Assembly: GCF_000237325.1 (NCBI RefSeq)
Contig: NC_017542.1
Coordinates: forward strand, 3,630,501 to 3,694,500
From: Paenibacillus polymyxa M1
Lineage (GTDB): Bacteria; Bacillota; Bacilli; Paenibacillales; Paenibacillaceae
Direction of reading: 5' to 3'
Length of the DNA: 64,000 nucleotides
Part shown: in pieces, positions 62,628 to 64,000 of the stretch
Layout of the letters: the number at the start of each line of letters is the position of its first letter
Numbering within the stretch: the stretch's first letter is position 1
Program-made: the position numbers and the translations under genes
Notes under the pieces: model-generated
What the model saw: the letters and a program-made list of their open reading frames with translations, nothing else
Told to the model about the DNA's origin: nothing
The model's database searches: none

Positions 62628-64000
62628 CAGTATCCTCCAATTTACTATTTCTTGAATTTGACGAAGAATGGATCAAACCGTCTTCCTGCCCTTCTTCAAT
62701 TGACAGTGTCCATTTTAAAATCACTCTCAATCCTCCCAACGGAGACAACGAGAATTCCAAGCCCGCGTTTTCACCAAAATGTAATCGCATTCGTTGGTGC
62801 ACATTCCATAAACCATAACCACTTTTTTCTTCTACAGGTTTCTCTAGTGCTAATGTAAGGGACGTTATACCTTCATCACTCAAACCGAGCCCGTTATCAT
62901 CTACAATCAAGTACATGGATGAGCCGACACACTCAGTCATAATACGGATGATCCCCTCCTCCGCCTGAGGTTCTATTCCGTGCAACACCGCATTTTCCAC
63001 CAGGGGTTGCAACACAAGCGGTGGAACCAGCAGAGGATTGGCCTGTGAAGAAATATCAATAGTGAACGTTAACCGTGGCATACGCATCTGCTGAATTTTC
63101 AAATAATATTGCACAAACTCGACTTCATCTGATAAAGGAACCAAATCTCTTTCCTGTCTTGTCGTATAGCGATAATATTTGGATAAATTATGAGCCATGG
63201 CCACGACTGCCTCATGATTGCGCAACTTTGCCATACTCGTAATAAAGGAAAAACAATTATAGAAAAAATGGGGATTGATTTGAGACTGGAGCTGCTTTAG
63301 ACGTGCTTCCTTCACATGCAGCTTCTCAACGTAAACTTTCTCAAACAGCTCCTGAATCTGTTCGACCATCAGGTTGAATTGACGTGACAGAAATGCAAAC
63401 TCGTGACTGCCCTTAGGACTCAAACGAACAGCGTAGTCTCCATCCTTTAATCGCCGAAATGCCCGCACAAGCTGAAGAATCGGGACTTGTACCTGTGAGT
63501 GAAGGAGATAAGCACCAATGATGCCTACCAGTAGTGAGCCAACAACGGTTATATAAAATAGTCGGTTAGATGAGTAAATCGGAGACATCATATCGGACAA
63601 AGGCATGTAGTCAATCAAATACCAGCCTGTCGTTTGCGAAAGAACGGCGTGAACAAGGTAACTCTCTTCTCCAATTTTCACGGTCAAATTATCAACTTCA
63701 TGTAATCCCAATTTCTCCAGTTTCGCAATCAGCTGGCTTGACAATTCTGCATTTGCAGAGCGATTATAAATCACTCCTACGCCTTTTTTATAATAAAAAG
63801 GCTCCTTTCGTCCATCGCCTTTAAAGCGGTCAAGCATGTCCTGAATATTGCTGCTATCGAATTCCACTTTAATAATCGTGTTAGCGGTTTCCGGATTAGC
63901 TAGAGAGGAAAACGGGGATAAGGTATACAATGAAAATATAAATTGATCCTTACCGTACACTCTTTTCTTAGATACCTGCCAGCCGTTTGTAATCGATTGA
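62602..64000 (-). CDS. YesM-type sensor histidine kinase (N-terminus beyond window)
   Basis: C-terminal 465 residues or so of a two-component sensor kinase. The frame remains open to the right edge (residues QSITNGWQVSKKR precede), so the gene continues outside. Visible are the end of an extracellular Cache-like sensor, one membrane segment (RLFYITVVGSLLVGIIGAYLL), a HAMP domain (VPILQLVRAFRRLKDGDYAVRLS), the His_kinase domain with the phospho-acceptor region LKQLQSQINPHFFYNCF, and an ATPase domain (VPPLVLQPLVENAVLHGI, DNGLGLSD, GYGLWNVHQRMRLHFG). Partner of the YesN-like regulator; it probably senses galactan-derived sugars, an inference from context. Confidence 0.95.
   Translation of the reverse strand, partial: QSITNGWQVSKKRVYGKDQFIFSLYTLSPFSSLANPETANTIIKVEFDSSNIQDMLDRFKGDGRKEPFYYKKGVGVIYNRSANAELSSQLIAKLEKLGLHEVDNLTVKIGEESYLVHAVLSQTTGWYLIDYMPLSDMMSPIYSSNRLFYITVVGSLLVGIIGAYLLHSQVQVPILQLVRAFRRLKDGDYAVRLSPKGSHEFAFLSRQFNLMVEQIQELFEKVYVEKLHVKEARLKQLQSQINPHFFYNCFSFITSMAKLRNHEAVVAMAHNLSKYYRYTTRQERDLVPLSDEVEFVQYYLKIQQMRMPRLTFTIDISSQANPLLVPPLVLQPLVENAVLHGIEPQAEEGIIRIMTECVGSSMYLIVDDNGLGLSDEGITSLTLALEKPVEEKSGYGLWNVHQRMRLHFGENAGLEFSLSPLGGLRVILKWTLSIEEGQEDGLIHSSSNSRNSKLEDTDGSDITSG

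Noticed and set aside
1..64000. CRISPR arrays, insertion sequences, prophage or toxin-antitoxin loci
   Set aside because: No regularly spaced repeats, transposase, integrase or phage structural genes were seen anywhere in the window.

Overview
The window looks like chromosome of a low-to-mid GC, Gram-positive endospore former, most likely Paenibacillus (P. polymyxa group). The reasons are strong Shine-Dalgarno sites, Bacillales-type T-box and r-protein leaders, and the block rpsD, tyrS, acsA/acuA, ccpA, ytxJ, whose order resembles that of Bacillus subtilis. YlaN-, YktB- and DUF1292-type proteins and a YesMN/LplBC-type sugar locus with a shared (absent) ATPase point the same way. I see no phage, transposon or CRISPR; this is core plus metabolic accessory chromosome.

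Layout. 1-8.1 kb: end of an ftsW/rodA gene, Asp23 protein, Ca2+/H+ antiporter, YlaN, an HPr-like protein without the catalytic histidine, an M29 aminopeptidase, a lipoprotein and a GAF-GGDEF diguanylate cyclase. 8.3-20.6 kb: rpsD with its leader, an AraC/GyrI regulator, tyrS with a tyrosine T-box, a class A PBP with two FN3 domains, acsA facing acuA, mtnN, ccpA, ytxJ and a zinc-ribbon protein. 20.9-30.3 kb: a DJ-1/PfpI protein, a ptsG-ptsI pair, a CoA-binding protein, aroA, a rhodanese, gnd and an unknown gene. 30.5-37.1 kb: yktB, an MFS pump, speA and small conserved proteins, then an isolated tRNA-Val(GAC) at 37.23 kb.

37.6-48.6 kb is a complete assimilatory nitrate island: nirBD (nitrite reductase), nasBC (nitrate reductase) and nasA (transporter). 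In the middle lies a two-gene operon for an ANTAR RNA-binding antiterminator and a TrpD2-type protein. Each of the three transcription units (nirBD, nasBC, nasA) has the same leader: a GlnR/TnrA-like box over the -35 element, two small hairpins with A--G-- hexaloops, and an intrinsic terminator whose 5' arm overlaps the second hairpin. This is the hallmark of ANTAR antitermination. The receiver half of the ANTAR protein has lost its phospho-acceptor aspartate and no NasS-like sensor is present, so TrpD2 is the obvious candidate partner. I regard this as the most interesting system in the window.

48.9-53.9 kb: malic/malolactic enzyme plus malate permease behind a promoter with two 12-bp direct repeats 31 bp apart, then a chemoreceptor. 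53.9-64 kb: a galactan-utilisation locus with a secreted GH53 endo-galactanase, an intracellular GH42 beta-galactosidase, ABC permeases and binding lipoprotein without ATPase, and a YesMN two-component system cut off by the window end.
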